Positions 50,753 to 61,285 are shown, counted from the stretch's first letter. The stretch is DNA of 64,000 nt from Bradyrhizobium sp. ISRA430 (GCF_029909975.1 NZ_CP094516.1:3534001-3598000); one strand, 5' to 3'. Numbers and translations are program-made. Notes: generated by a model not told the origin, from the letters alone.

Positions 50753-52696
50753 TCAACCGGCTTGCTTCACCCGCATGTACCATTCGACCAGCCGGCGAAC
50801 CTGACGCTCGGTGTAGCCGCGCTCCACCATGCGTGCGACGAACTCGCCGTGCTTCTTCTCCGTCTCGCCGTCCTTCTTCGACCCGAACGAGATCACCGGA
50901 AGCAGGTCCTCGACCTGCGAGAATATCCGCTTTTCGATCACGTCGCGAATCTTCTCGTAGGAGGTCCAGTTCGGATTCTTGCCGCTGTTCTGGGCCCTTG
51001 CTCGTAACGAGAACTTGACCACCTCGTTCCGGAAATCCTTCGGATTGGCGATGCCGGCCGGCTTCTCGATCTTGGTCAATTCCTGGTTCAACAGTTCGCG
51101 ATCCAGGAGCTGGCCGGTGTCGGGATCCTTGAAGTCCTGATCCTCGATCCACGCATCTGCATAGTCGACGTAACGGTCGAACAGGTTCTGGCCGTAGTCT
51201 GCGTAGGATTCCAGATAGGCCTTCTGGATCTCGTTGCCGATGAATTCGGCGTAGCGCGGCGCGAGTTCCGCCTTGATGAATTCGAGATAACGCTTCTCGG
51301 TCTCCTCCGGGAGCTGCTCGCGGCGGATCGCCTGTTCGAGCGCGTACATCAAGTGAACGGCGTCGGCGGCGACCTCCTGCGGATCGTGGTTGAAGGTCGC
51401 TGCCAGGATCTTGAAGGCGAAGCGCGTGGAGACGCCGTCCATGCCCTCGTCGACGCCGGCGGCGTCGCGATATTCCTGGACGCTGCGCGCCTTCGGATCG
51501 GACTCCTTCAGGCTTTCGCCGTCATACACCCGCATCTTGCCGAACAGGGTCGAGTTCTCGTGCCGGCGCAGGCGCGACATCACCGAGAACCGCGCCATCG
51601 TCTCCAGCGTCGACGGCGCGCACGGCGCCGATGCCAGCTCGGAGCCCTGGATCAGCTTCTCGTAGATCTTCTGCTCTTCGGTGACCCGCAGCACGTACGG
51701 GACCTTGATCACGCAGATGCGGTCGATGAAGGCTTCGTTGTTCTTGTTGGACTTGAAGCTCGTCCACTCGGCCTCATTGGAGTGCGCCAGGATGATGCCG
51801 CTGAACGGGATCGCGCCGATGTTCTCGGTGCCGATGTAGTTGCCTTCCTGCGTCGCCGTGAGCAGCGGGTGCAGCATCTTGATCGGCGCCTTGAACATCT
51901 CGACGAACTCGAGGATGCCCTGGTTGGCGCGGTTGAGGCCGCCGGAATAGCTGTAGGCGTCGGGGTCGTTCTGCGCGTAGGTCTCGAGCTTGCGGATATC
52001 GACCTTGCCGACCAGCGAGGAGATGTCCTGGTTGTTCTCGTCGCCGGGCTCGGTCTTGGCGACCGCGATCTGGCGCAGGCGCGACGGCTGGATCTTGGCG
52101 ACGCGGAATTGCGAGATGTCGCCGCCGAAGGCTTCGAGCCGCTTGTAGCACCACGGGCTCATCAGGCCGGTGAGGCGGCGGCGCGGAACGCCATACTTCT
52201 CTTCCAGCACCGGCCCGAGCTGATCGGGATCGAACAGGCTGAGCGGGCTTTCGAACACCGGGCTCAACTCGTCGCCGGCCTTCAGCACGTAGATCGGTTG
52301 CACCTCCATCAGCGACTTGAGCCGCTCGGCGAGCGAGGATTTGCCGCCGCCGACCGGGCCGAGCAGATAGAGGATCTGCTTGCGCTCTTCGAGGCCTTGC
52401 GCGGCGTGGCGGAAGAAACCAACGATGCGCTCGATCGTTTCCTCCATTCCGTAGAAGCCGGCGAAGGCCGGATAGGTGCGTATCGTACGATTCAAAAAGA
52501 TACGGCCAAGGCGTGGGTCCTTGGCCGTGTCAATCGTCTGGGGGTCACCGATCGCAGCTAGTAGTCGTTCGGCCGCATTCGCGTACTTCATGGGATCGCT
52601 TCGACACGATTCCAGATATTCCGCCATCGACATGTCGTGCTGGCTTCTCGCCTCGAACGACCGAGCGAAAGCGTTGAATAGAGAATCGTTGTACAT
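50753..52696 (-). CDS. prkA: PrkA serine protein kinase / AAA+ ATPase
   Basis: The ATG at 52696 (GGAGAGGG upstream) gives 647 residues, normal for PrkA. An AAA domain with Walker A GPVGGGKS at 113-120 comes first, followed by the C-terminal PrkA domain containing the weak kinase-like region. The protein is linked to nutrient-starvation responses in enterobacteria (YeaG) and Bacillus. It leads the three-gene operon. An EcfG-type promoter 37 bases upstream puts it in the general stress regulon, consistent with a role in stress survival. Confidence 0.95.
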   Translation of the reverse strand: MYNDSLFNAFARSFEARSQHDMSMAEYLESCRSDPMKYANAAERLLAAIGDPQTIDTAKDPRLGRIFLNRTIRTYPAFAGFYGMEETIERIVGFFRHAAQGLEERKQILYLLGPVGGGKSSLAERLKSLMEVQPIYVLKAGDELSPVFESPLSLFDPDQLGPVLEEKYGVPRRRLTGLMSPWCYKRLEAFGGDISQFRVAKIQPSRLRQIAVAKTEPGDENNQDISSLVGKVDIRKLETYAQNDPDAYSYSGGLNRANQGILEFVEMFKAPIKMLHPLLTATQEGNYIGTENIGAIPFSGIILAHSNEAEWTSFKSNKNNEAFIDRICVIKVPYVLRVTEEQKIYEKLIQGSELASAPCAPSTLETMARFSVMSRLRRHENSTLFGKMRVYDGESLKESDPKARSVQEYRDAAGVDEGMDGVSTRFAFKILAATFNHDPQEVAADAVHLMYALEQAIRREQLPEETEKRYLEFIKAELAPRYAEFIGNEIQKAYLESYADYGQNLFDRYVDYADAWIEDQDFKDPDTGQLLDRELLNQELTKIEKPAGIANPKDFRNEVVKFSLRARAQNSGKNPNWTSYEKIRDVIEKRIFSQVEDLLPVISFGSKKDGETEKKHGEFVARMVERGYTERQVRRLVEWYMRVKQAG

Positions 52697-53785
52697 GATC
52701 CCTCTCCGCATGAGTTCCGCTACACAAGCTGAAACGAAAGCAGTTACCGGACCGTTCCTCAGCGCCCGTCTCGAATCAGCGTGAGCACATGACGATCATT
52801 GGACACCCTGGCCCCTTCTCCACGCAACGCACAACGTAGGCATTCGGGTGGGTTACGAACAGGCACTTGCCCGTTATTTATGCGAATCTATACCTGTATT
52901 CGCTAATTTCCAGCAAATGTCGCCTCACCGCAACATCCGGGCATTACCGGGGATCGTTCATCCGGCACCGCAGCATAGCCGTTCACCAACGGCAGCTTTA
53001 TGACGCTCGTGCGGCGAAGCTTTGCGCGCCATGACTCCCGCTGCAACGCGGTGCGTGAATCGCTCGCAGCCTGACGGTCGCGACAGGCGCGCAGCAGTGT
53101 ATCAAAATCGGTCGTCACCCAACCCGGCGACGCAGCCGTTTGGTCAACTGCAGGAGAGCTGCCGCGGCAACAGCGACGTCAGCGTCAGCACAACCATCTT
53201 GCGGCCGCGGCATTCATCAGCCGAAACATCCGCGATCAGTCCCAAACCAGACATTCATGACCGCTGCGGGGCGCACGGACGCCGCAGGCGGTGACAAGGC
53301 CGTCCGACAAATCGACGGCAAGGCTCGCACCGAGCAAGGTCACCACCGAACCCGCCGCGACAGCCAGCCAAAGCGAGACGCACATCGACCGATTTCGAAA
53401 TCGCACAATTCATCTGCGTCGGCCGCACCGGCCAATTTGCGAATTGGCAGCGACGGCCGTCCCGATGTGCGTGGATACTTGCCCCAGCGTGGCTGTTCAT
53501 GACCTAGCCGACGCGGCACGCCTCGCGAGCAAACACCCGCTGACGACACTCCGCTCAGCGCCAAGCCGACGCTACGCAACCAGTCTTCGACCGAACGATC
53601 CCGGCCGAGGACTTTCACGCAACATAACAACCCGCCCGGATCGCCATGATCTCAACGGAGTTTACCCAGAGTATGACACCCATACCCTTGATTGGTTCCC
53701 TCCCGGGAGCATGTTAGCTAGAGAATAGCGCGTCAGGACCGGCGCGGGAACCCCTCGCCCGCAGGCTTGGAGAGAAATAGACATC
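52697..53785. other. Long intergenic region between prkA and tal-pgi, 1089 bp
   Basis: Contains the prkA promoter (52733-52758), an AT-rich patch with the inverted repeat GCGAAT-N10-ATTCGC (52883-52904), a perfect GCCAATT-N4-AATTGGC palindrome (53431-53448), and GTATG-N5-CATAC (53672-53686) near the tal-pgi promoter. A 71-codon minus-strand frame at 52903-53118 from a GTG lacks a ribosome site. Open frames elsewhere overlap each other in several frames and look like noise. A weak TTGATT (53688-53693) may be the -35 for tal-pgi. No RNA gene recognised. Confidence 0.5.
52733..52758 (-). promoter_or_regulatory. EcfG-type general-stress promoter for prkA operon
   Basis: On the minus strand GGAAC (52758-52754) and CGTT (52736-52733) are separated by exactly 17 bases, the consensus for the alphaproteobacterial general-stress sigma factor (GGAAC-N16/17-CGTT). 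The -10 element ends 36 bases before the prkA ATG, a normal leader length. Confidence 0.75.
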
Positions 53786-56635
53786 ATGAATCCCGTCAAA
53801 GAACTGGAAAAGCACGGACAGGCCGTATGGCTGGACTTTCTGGCCCGCGGCTTCATTGCGAAGGGCGACCTGAAGCGGTTGATCGACACCGATGGCCTCA
53901 AGGGAGTGACCTCCAACCCCTCGATCTTCGAGAAGGCGATCGGCAGCTCGGACGAGTACGACGCCTCGATCGGCAAGGCGCTCAAGCGCGGCGACCGGAC
54001 GGTGACCGAATTGTTCGAGACCGTTGCGGTCGAGGACATTCGGAGCGCTGCCGACGTGCTCCGCCCGGTCTATGACAGCCTCAAGGGCCATGACGGCTAT
54101 GTCAGCCTGGAGGTCTCGCCCTACCTCGCGATGGACACCGCGGCTACGGTCGCCGAGGCGCGACGCCTCTGGAAGGACGTCGATCGCAAGAACTTGATGG
54201 TCAAGGTGCCGGCAACGCCGGAGGGCCTGCCGGCCATCAGGCAGCTCACCAGCGAAGGTCTCAGCATCAACATCACGCTGTTGTTCTCCAAGGCGGTCTA
54301 TCTGGAGGTCGCCGAGGCCTATCTTGCCGGTCTCGAAAAATACGTCGCCGACGGCGGCGATCCGTCGCACGTGGCGAGCGTCGCGAGCTTCTTCGTCAGC
54401 CGGATCGACACGATGGTCGACAAGCAGCTCGACGAGAAGATCGCACGCGCCAACGATCCCAGCGAAAAGGAGCGGCTCGCCGCGCTGAAGGGCAAAGTCG
54501 CGATCGCCAATGCCAAGCTCGCCTACCAGGACTACAAGCGCCTGTTCTCTGGCCCGCGCTGGGAGAAGCTCGCCGCGAAGGGAGCCAAGCCGCAACGGAT
54601 GCTGTGGGCGTCCACGGGGACCAAGAACAAGGAGTACAGCGACGTCCTCTATGTCGAAGGGCTGATCGGCCCGAATACCATCAACACGATGCCGCCGGCC
54701 ACGCTGGAGGCGTTCCGCGACCACGGCAAGCTGCGCGATACCCTGGAGGAGAATGTCGACGAGGCGAAGGCCGTGCTGGAAGAGCTGGAGCGCTCGGGCA
54801 TCTCGCTCGATGCGATCACCGAAGAGCTCGTCAAGGACGGCGTCAAGCAGTTCGCCGACGCCGCCGACAAGCTTTATGGCGCAGTCGCCCACAAGCGCGC
54901 CACCGTGCTCGGGCCGGCACTCGACCGCCAGCACCTGTCGCTCGGCGACGGGCTCGGCAAGGCGGTGACCAAGAGCGCTGAAGAGTGGCGCGCTTGTGCC
55001 AAGATCCGCAGGCTCTGGCAGCGCGACAAGTCGGTCTGGACCGGTGCCGACGAGGACAAATGGCTCGGCTGGCTCGACAGCGCGGCGAAGGCCGACGTCG
55101 CGGACTACGCGGACTATGCGAACCGCGTGAAGGGCCAAAAATTCTCCGACGCCGTCGTGCTCGGTATGGGTGGATCGAGCCTCGGGCCCGAGGTGCTGGC
55201 CGAGACGTTCGCACGGAAGTCCGGCTTTCCGAAGCTGCATGTGCTGGATTCCACCGATCCGGCGCAGGTGCGGGCGATGGAGGCCAGCATCGACATCGCC
55301 AACACCGTTTTCATCGTCTCCAGCAAGTCCGGCGGCACCACCGAGCCGAACGCGATGAAGGATTACTTCCACGAGCGCGTGGCTCAGGCGGTCGGTTCAT
55401 CCGTCAAGACCGGCCATCGCTTCATCGCGGTGACTGATCCCGGCTCGTCGCTGGAGAAGGCGGCCAAGCAGCTCGGCTACGCCCGCATCTTCCACGGCGA
55501 GCCCTCGATCGGCGGACGCTACTCGGTGCTCTCGCCCTTCGGTCTCGTGCCGGCGGCAACCGCAGGCATCGACGTCAAGACCCTGATCAAGCACGCGCTC
55601 TCGATGGTGCGCTCGTGCGGGCCGGACGTGCCGCCGCAAGAAAATCCTGGCGTGCAGCTTGGTCTTGCGATGGGCCTCGCCGGCCTCGAGGGCCGCGACA
55701 AGGTCACGATCCTGTCGTCGAAGAAGATCGCCGATTTCGGCGCCTGGGCCGAGCAGCTCATCGCGGAATCGACCGGCAAGGAAGGCAAGGGCCTGATTCC
55801 GATCGACGGCGAGCCACTGGGGAATCCCTCGACCTACGGCAACGACCGCTTCTTCATCGACATCCGTACCGAGGGCGAGGCGGATGCCGACCATGACGCG
55901 AAGCTCACCGCACTCGAACAGGCCGGCCATCCGGTCGTACGCATCGTCATGAAGTCGATCGACCATCTCGGCCAGGAGTTCTTCCGCTTCGAGATGGCGA
56001 CGGCGGTGGCTGGCGCAATCCTCGGCATCAATCCGTTCGACCAGCCGGACGTGGAAGCGGCCAAGATCAAGACGCGGGAGCTTACTGCGGCGTTCGAGAA
56101 GACCGGCGCGTTGCCGGCCGAAGAGCCAGTCGTCAGCACGGACGAGGCCGATCTCTACACCGACGAGGCCAACGCCGCAGCGCTGCGCGCTGCCGGGGCG
56201 AACGGCGACCTCACCTCCTGGCTGAAGGCACATCTTTCCCGCTCCAACCATGGCGACTATGTCGCCCTGCTCGGCTACATCGCGCGCGACAATGCCACCA
56301 TCGATGCGCTCCAGGCGATGCGGCTGGAAGTGCGCGAGAAGCGTCATGTCGCGACCTGCGCCGAGTTCGGCCCGCGCTTCCTGCACTCGACCGGGCAGGC
56401 CTACAAGGGCGGGCCCGACAGCGGCGTGTTCCTCCAGATCACGGCAGACGATGCCAAGGACCTTGCCGTGCCGGGCCAGAAGGCGAGCTTCGGCGTCATC
56501 AAGGCGGCGCAGGCGCGCGGTGATTTCGACGTGCTCACCGAGCGCGGCCGCCGCGCGCTTCGCGTGCACCTGAAGGGCGGCCTCAAGAAGGGTCTCGCGG
56601 CGCTCAACGCCGCGCTGTCGGACGCGCTCAACTAG
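53786..56635 (+). CDS. tal-pgi: Bifunctional transaldolase / glucose-6-phosphate isomerase
   Basis: A 949-residue fusion. Residues about 1-380 are transaldolase: Schiff-base Lys140 in [10 protein letters not shown] and the conserved [11 protein letters not shown]. Residues about 400-949 are phosphoglucose isomerase: [17 protein letters not shown] and [13 protein letters not shown]. It links fructose-6-phosphate with sedoheptulose-7-phosphate and with glucose-6-phosphate, so carbon can be cycled back into the oxidative pentose phosphate branch. It heads an operon whose next gene, gnd, starts 11 bases after its stop. The fusion also occurs in other alphaproteobacteria. Confidence 0.95.
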   Translation: MNPVKELEKHGQAVWLDFLARGFIAKGDLKRLIDTDGLKGVTSNPSIFEKAIGSSDEYDASIGKALKRGDRTVTELFETVAVEDIRSAADVLRPVYDSLKGHDGYVSLEVSPYLAMDTAATVAEARRLWKDVDRKNLMVKVPATPEGLPAIRQLTSEGLSINITLLFSKAVYLEVAEAYLAGLEKYVADGGDPSHVASVASFFVSRIDTMVDKQLDEKIARANDPSEKERLAALKGKVAIANAKLAYQDYKRLFSGPRWEKLAAKGAKPQRMLWASTGTKNKEYSDVLYVEGLIGPNTINTMPPATLEAFRDHGKLRDTLEENVDEAKAVLEELERSGISLDAITEELVKDGVKQFADAADKLYGAVAHKRATVLGPALDRQHLSLGDGLGKAVTKSAEEWRACAKIRRLWQRDKSVWTGADEDKWLGWLDSAAKADVADYADYANRVKGQKFSDAVVLGMGGSSLGPEVLAETFARKSGFPKLHVLDSTDPAQVRAMEASIDIANTVFIVSSKSGGTTEPNAMKDYFHERVAQAVGSSVKTGHRFIAVTDPGSSLEKAAKQLGYARIFHGEPSIGGRYSVLSPFGLVPAATAGIDVKTLIKHALSMVRSCGPDVPPQENPGVQLGLAMGLAGLEGRDKVTILSSKKIADFGAWAEQLIAESTGKEGKGLIPIDGEPLGNPSTYGNDRFFIDIRTEGEADADHDAKLTALEQAGHPVVRIVMKSIDHLGQEFFRFEMATAVAGAILGINPFDQPDVEAAKIKTRELTAAFEKTGALPAEEPVVSTDEADLYTDEANAAALRAAGANGDLTSWLKAHLSRSNHGDYVALLGYIARDNATIDALQAMRLEVREKRHVATCAEFGPRFLHSTGQAYKGGPDSGVFLQITADDAKDLAVPGQKASFGVIKAAQARGDFDVLTERGRRALRVHLKGGLKKGLAALNAALSDALN

Positions 56636-56646
56636 GGAATATCGCG

Positions 56647-57645
56647 ATGCAACTCGGCATGATCGGCCTCGGCCGGATGGGCGGCAACATCGTTCGCCGC
56701 CTGATGCGCAACGGCCATTCAACCGTGGTCTATGACAAGGACGCCAACGCCGTCGCCGGCCTCGCCGCAGACGGCGCGCAAGGCGCCTCCACGCTGGAAG
56801 AGTTCGTCGCGAAACTCGAGCGGCCGCGCACGGCCTGGGTGATGCTGCCGGCCGGCCGCATCACCGAGACGACGATCGACGCGCTTGCGGGCGTGATGCA
56901 GGCCGGCGACGTCATCATCGACGGCGGCAACACGTTCTGGCAGGACGACGTCCGCCGCGGCAAGGCGCTGAACACGCGCGGCATCCATTATGTCGACGTC
57001 GGCACCTCCGGCGGAGTCTTGGGGCTGGATCGCGGCTATTGCATGATGATCGGCGGCGACAAGGCGGTCGTCGACCGGCTCGATCCGATCTTCGCCGCGC
57101 TGGCGCCCGGCGCCGGCGACATTCCGCGCACGCCGGGACGCGAAAACCGCGACCCCCGTATCGAACAGGGCTACATCCATGCCGGTCCGGTCGGCGCCGG
57201 CCACTTCGTCAAGATGATCCACAACGGCATCGAATACGGCCTGATGCAGGCCTATGCCGAGGGCTTCGACATTCTCAAGAATGCCAATATCGAGGCGCTG
57301 CCGGCGGATCACCGCTTCAACTTCGATCTCGCCGATATCGCCGAGGTCTGGCGGCGCGGCAGCGTGATCCCGTCCTGGCTGCTCGATCTCACCTCGACGG
57401 CGCTCGCCGACAGCCCGGCGCTGTCGGAATATTCGGGCTTCGTGGAGGATTCCGGCGAAGGTCGTTGGACCGTGAATGCGGCGATCGACGAGGCCGTGCC
57501 GGCCGAGGTCCTGACGGCGGCCCTTTTCGCACGTTTCCGTTCCCGCAAGGAACACACCTTCGCCGAAAAAATTCTCTCGGCGATGCGTGCGGGCTTCGGC
57601 GGCCACAAGGAGCCGAAGAAACCGGACGCGTCGAAGCCCGAGTAA
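56647..57645 (+). CDS. gnd: 6-phosphogluconate dehydrogenase, short (NAD+-type) form
   Basis: The 332-residue length marks the short GndA/YqeC type, unlike the 470-residue NADP+ form. GLGRMGGNI at 7-15 is the nucleotide site, DGGNTFW and [12 protein letters not shown] are substrate-site segments, and [16 protein letters not shown] carries the catalytic Lys. It converts 6-phosphogluconate to ribulose-5-phosphate and CO2. The short form is usually NAD+-preferring, which would make the cycle yield NADH at this step. zwf follows after 41 bases. Confidence 0.93.
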   Translation: MQLGMIGLGRMGGNIVRRLMRNGHSTVVYDKDANAVAGLAADGAQGASTLEEFVAKLERPRTAWVMLPAGRITETTIDALAGVMQAGDVIIDGGNTFWQDDVRRGKALNTRGIHYVDVGTSGGVLGLDRGYCMMIGGDKAVVDRLDPIFAALAPGAGDIPRTPGRENRDPRIEQGYIHAGPVGAGHFVKMIHNGIEYGLMQAYAEGFDILKNANIEALPADHRFNFDLADIAEVWRRGSVIPSWLLDLTSTALADSPALSEYSGFVEDSGEGRWTVNAAIDEAVPAEVLTAALFARFRSRKEHTFAEKILSAMRAGFGGHKEPKKPDASKPE

Positions 57646-57686
57646 GAAGCTGAAGTAAGACGCAACAATACGAAGGCCAGTTGTTC

Positions 57687-59198
57687 GTGACCAAAGACCC
57701 GCAGCCAAAGCGCAAGCCGGAAAATTGCGCCTTCGTCATCTTCGGCGTCACCGGCGATCTGACCCATCGGCTGGTGATGCCGTCACTGTACAATCTCGCC
57801 GCCGAGAACCTGTTGCCGGAAAAGTTCTGCGTCGTCGGCGTGGCTCGCAGGGGCATGTCGAATGACGAATTGCGCGACAGCCTGATGAAGGGCCTGCGCC
57901 AGTTCGCGACACGCCCCGTCGACGACGTCGTCGCCCAGCAACTCCTGCAATGCGTCACCTTCGTCGAGGCCGATGCGAAGGATCCTCCGTCCTTCGATCA
58001 CTTGCGCGAACACCTCGACGCGCTCGAATGCTCGCGCGGCACCGGAGGCAACCGGCTGTTCTACCTGGCGACGCCGCCGGCGGCGTTCGCGCCGACCGCG
58101 CGCGAGCTCGGCCGCACCGGATTGATGCAAGAGAACGGCGCCTGGCGCCGGCTCGTGATCGAAAAGCCGTTCGGCACTGATCTCGCCTCGGCGCGCGCCT
58201 TGAACGCCGAGCTCCTGAAGATCATGGAAGAGCACCAGATCTACCGGATCGATCACTACCTCGGCAAGGAGACGGTGCAGAACATCATGGTGCTGCGCTT
58301 TGCCAACGGCATGTTCGAGCCGATCTGGAATCGCAACCACATCGACCACATTCAGATCACGGTCGAGGAAAAGCTCGGCGTCGGCCATCGCGGCGGTTTC
58401 TACGACGCCACCGGTGCACTGCGCGACATGGTGCCGAACCATCTGTTCCAGCTCATGTCGCTGGTCGCGATGGAGCCGCCGTCCCGGTTCGACGCCCATG
58501 CTGTGCGCTCCGAAAAGGCCGAGGTGCTGACCGCGGTCCAGAAGCCGAGCGAGGAAGAGGCGCTGAGAAGCTCGGTCCGCGCGCAATATCTGGCCGGGCG
58601 GATCGGCGACGACGATATTCCGGACTATCGCAAGACCGCGGACGTCAAGCCCGGCAGCACCACCGAGACCTATGTCGCGCTCAAGCTGATGATCGACAAT
58701 TGGCGCTGGGCCGGCGTGCCCTTCTACTTGCGCACTGGCAAGGCGCTGGCCCACAAGCGCACAGAGGTCGCGATCAAGTTCAAGCAGGCCCCGCTGTCGA
58801 TGTTCAGCGGCACGGCAGTGGACCGCCTCTCGCAGAATTTCCTCACCATAGGCATCGCACCGACCGAGACCATCGAGCTGCAATTCAATGCCAAAATTCC
58901 CGGACCGAGCGTCACGATCGACGGCGTCGAGATGAAGTTCCGCTACGGCGACTATTTCAAGGCCGATCCCAGCACGGGCTACGAGACGCTGATCTACGAC
59001 TGCATGATCGGCGACAACATCCTGTTCCAGCGCGCCGACGGCGTCGAAGCTGGATGGGAGGCGGTGCAGCCGTTCCTCGATGCCTGGAAGAGGGCCGGCA
59101 CCAACGGTATCGAGACCTATCGCGCCGGCAGCGAAGGCCCGGCCTGCGCCAATGAGTTGCTGAAGCGCGACGGGCGAAGCTGGCGAAAGTATTCGTGA
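57687..59198 (+). CDS. zwf: Glucose-6-phosphate 1-dehydrogenase
   Basis: GTG at 57687 is preferred (GAAGG 10 bases upstream); a TTG at 57681 is too close to it. The 503-residue protein has the NADP site FGVTGDLTHR and the catalytic signature RIDHYLGKE. It oxidises glucose-6-phosphate to 6-phosphogluconolactone, the entry to both pentose phosphate and Entner-Doudoroff routes. Its TGA overlaps the pgl ATG by one base, so the lactone is passed to an enzyme made from the same message. Confidence 0.95.
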   Translation: MTKDPQPKRKPENCAFVIFGVTGDLTHRLVMPSLYNLAAENLLPEKFCVVGVARRGMSNDELRDSLMKGLRQFATRPVDDVVAQQLLQCVTFVEADAKDPPSFDHLREHLDALECSRGTGGNRLFYLATPPAAFAPTARELGRTGLMQENGAWRRLVIEKPFGTDLASARALNAELLKIMEEHQIYRIDHYLGKETVQNIMVLRFANGMFEPIWNRNHIDHIQITVEEKLGVGHRGGFYDATGALRDMVPNHLFQLMSLVAMEPPSRFDAHAVRSEKAEVLTAVQKPSEEEALRSSVRAQYLAGRIGDDDIPDYRKTADVKPGSTTETYVALKLMIDNWRWAGVPFYLRTGKALAHKRTEVAIKFKQAPLSMFSGTAVDRLSQNFLTIGIAPTETIELQFNAKIPGPSVTIDGVEMKFRYGDYFKADPSTGYETLIYDCMIGDNILFQRADGVEAGWEAVQPFLDAWKRAGTNGIETYRAGSEGPACANELLKRDGRSWRKYS

Positions 59199-59947
59199 TG
59201 GCTGCGGCCGACCAGCCGAAATTGATCGTCGAAGCTGACGCCGAGGCGCTGGCGCAAGCCGCAGCCGAACGCGTGATGGCGCGCATCGCGGCCAACCCCG
59301 GCCGTATCGCGATTTGCCTCACCGGCGGATCGAGCCCGAAGCAGCTCTATCAATTGCTCGGGAGCGAGGCCTGGCGCGGCAGAATTCCCTGGGAGCGCGT
59401 GCACTGGTTCATCGGCGACGAGCGGTTCGTGCAGGACGGCGATCCCCTCAACAACATGGCGGTGGCACGCGCGATCTTCCTCGATCACAGCGCACCGCCT
59501 GGCCACATTCACCCGATCCCGACCGCGACCGAGAATCCCGATCGCAGCGCCGAGGCCTATCAGCGCGAGTTGCAGCTCTTCTACGGCGCGGATCGGCTCG
59601 ATCCATCGCGCCCGCTGTTCGACATGGTCCTAATGGGCGTGGGACCGGACGGCCACACCGCCTCGCTGTTTCCGGGCTATCCTGCGCTCGATGAGACCGC
59701 GCGCTGGGTCGTCGGCGTGCCGACGGCCAATGTCGCGCCTTTCGTGCCGCGGGTCTCGCTCACCCTGCCCGCTCTCGCCTCATGCCGCGAAATGCTGTTC
59801 GAGATCGCCGGGCACGACAAGCAGGCGATCTTGACGCGCCTCGTCAATGGCGAGAATCTGCCGGCGTTACGCGCGCGCTCGAATGGCGAGACCGTCTGGC
59901 TGGTCGACCAGGCCGCGCTTCCGGAGGGGATTCGTGGCGGGCGTTGA
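59198..59947 (+). CDS. pgl: 6-phosphogluconolactonase (DevB type)
   Basis: A 249-residue protein with the DevB/SOL family marks CLTGGSSPKQLYQLL, WFIGDERFV and LMGVGPDGHTASLFPG. It hydrolyses 6-phosphogluconolactone to 6-phosphogluconate. The ATG at 59198 shares its first base with the zwf stop; a GTG three bases earlier is possible. Its 3' end overlaps the gluconokinase gene by 14 bases. Confidence 0.95.
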   Translation: MAAADQPKLIVEADAEALAQAAAERVMARIAANPGRIAICLTGGSSPKQLYQLLGSEAWRGRIPWERVHWFIGDERFVQDGDPLNNMAVARAIFLDHSAPPGHIHPIPTATENPDRSAEAYQRELQLFYGADRLDPSRPLFDMVLMGVGPDGHTASLFPGYPALDETARWVVGVPTANVAPFVPRVSLTLPALASCREMLFEIAGHDKQAILTRLVNGENLPALRARSNGETVWLVDQAALPEGIRGGR

Positions 59948-60476
59948 AGCACCTTGTGCGTTGATCGTGATGGGCGTGTCGGGCTCGGGCAAGAGCACGG
60001 TCGCGAAAGCACTCGGCAAACGGCTGGGCTGGCGTTTTGAGGACGGGGACAGCTTTCATCCGCCGAGCAATGTCGAGAAGATGCGGGCGGGCCACCCCCT
60101 CACCGACGAGGACCGCTGGCCCTGGCTCAACGCCATCGCCGACGAGATTGCGCGGGTGTGCAAGGCAGGCGAACACGTCATCATCGCCTGCTCGGCGCTG
60201 AAGCATGCCTATCGTGACGTGCTGTTACGTGGACGCGACGACGTCCGGTTCGTCTTCCTCAAGGGCACGCAGGAGTTGATCGCCGACCGGCTCGCCCATC
60301 GCAAGGGCCATTTCATGCCGCCGGAGCTATTGACCAGCCAGTTCAGGACACTGGAGCCGCCGGAAAATAGCGAGCACGCGATCACGGTCTCGATCGACGA
60401 AACCGTCGAGGCGATCGTCGGGGATATCGTGCGGCAGTTGAAATTCGACGGCGAGAAGCACGAGGCCATGTCATGA
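59934..60476 (+). CDS. gntK: Gluconokinase (GntK family)
   Basis: The GTG at 59934 has GGAGGGG at 59923-59929 and yields a 180-residue P-loop kinase (Walker A GVSGSGKS, residues 14-21; EDGDSFHPPSNVEKM and the lid QFRTLEPP). It phosphorylates gluconate to 6-phosphogluconate, giving a direct entry to the operon's pathway from periplasmically formed gluconate. This fits the presence of PQQ synthesis in the same region, since PQQ-dependent glucose dehydrogenase makes gluconate. It overlaps pgl by 14 bases and the HAD gene by 4. Confidence 0.93.
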   Translation: MAGVEAPCALIVMGVSGSGKSTVAKALGKRLGWRFEDGDSFHPPSNVEKMRAGHPLTDEDRWPWLNAIADEIARVCKAGEHVIIACSALKHAYRDVLLRGRDDVRFVFLKGTQELIADRLAHRKGHFMPPELLTSQFRTLEPPENSEHAITVSIDETVEAIVGDIVRQLKFDGEKHEAMS

Positions 60477-61285
60477 CGCCGATCTCGCTCGTGGTCTCCG
60501 ACGTCGATGGCACGCTGCTGACCAAGGACAAGACGCTGACCGACCGCGCCAGGGCCGCGGTACGGCGGCTGCACGCGGCCGGCATCGGTTTCACCATCAC
60601 TTCGAGCCGCCCCGCGATCGGCATGCGCTTTCTGATCGAGCCGCTCTCGATCACCCTGCCGGTCGGTCCCTTCAACGGCTCTTCGATCATCGATACACAG
60701 ATGAACCCGGTCGAGCAGCACCTGATCCCGCGAACGGCGGCCGAGCGCTGCCTGCAGATCCTCCGGGAATTCGGCGCCGACATCTGGCTCTTCACCGCCG
60801 ACAAATGGCTGATCGACAATCCCAAGGGCAGCTACGTCGCGCATGAGGTGCACACGATCCGCGCCGACCCGACCATCGTTGCGGACTTCACGCCGTACCT
60901 CGCCAGTGCCTGCAAGATCGTCGGCGCAAGCGCCGATGCGGCGGGGCTGGAGGCCTGCGAGAAGGTGATGCAGGAGGCGCTCGGCAGAGAGGCGACCGCG
61001 GTGCGTTCGCAGACCTATTATCTCGACATCACCCCGCCCGGATTCAACAAGGGCACCTTCGTGCAGGCAATGGCGCAGCGCCTCGGGATTGCGACCGACG
61101 CGGTCGCCACCATCGGCGACATGCAGAACGACCTCGCGATGTTCCGCGCCAGCGGCTATTCGGTCGCCATGGGCAATGCCGCCGACAACGTCAAGCAGCA
61201 GGCGATGCACGTGACCGCGACCAATGAGCAGGACGGCTTTGCCGCGGCGATGGAGATGATATTGAAGCGGAACGGAAGCGGCTGA
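60473..61285 (+). CDS. HAD-family (Cof-type) sugar phosphatase
   Basis: A 270-residue Cof-like HAD protein: nucleophile D10 and acid D12 in SDVDGTLL, late motif GDMQNDLAMF, and a large cap domain of the C2 type. Such enzymes dephosphorylate sugar phosphates or flavin phosphates. Its ATGA overlap with gntK makes it the last gene of the pentose phosphate operon, so a housekeeping role against dead-end sugar phosphates is reasonable. Its 3' end is 4 bases from the convergent GH15 gene. Confidence 0.88.
   Translation: MTPISLVVSDVDGTLLTKDKTLTDRARAAVRRLHAAGIGFTITSSRPAIGMRFLIEPLSITLPVGPFNGSSIIDTQMNPVEQHLIPRTAAERCLQILREFGADIWLFTADKWLIDNPKGSYVAHEVHTIRADPTIVADFTPYLASACKIVGASADAAGLEACEKVMQEALGREATAVRSQTYYLDITPPGFNKGTFVQAMAQRLGIATDAVATIGDMQNDLAMFRASGYSVAMGNAADNVKQQAMHVTATNEQDGFAAAMEMILKRNGSG

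Noticed and set aside
52903..53118. 71-codon minus-strand frame in the 1-kb gap
   Set aside because: Starts at GTG without a ribosome site, and codon third positions do not differ from background.
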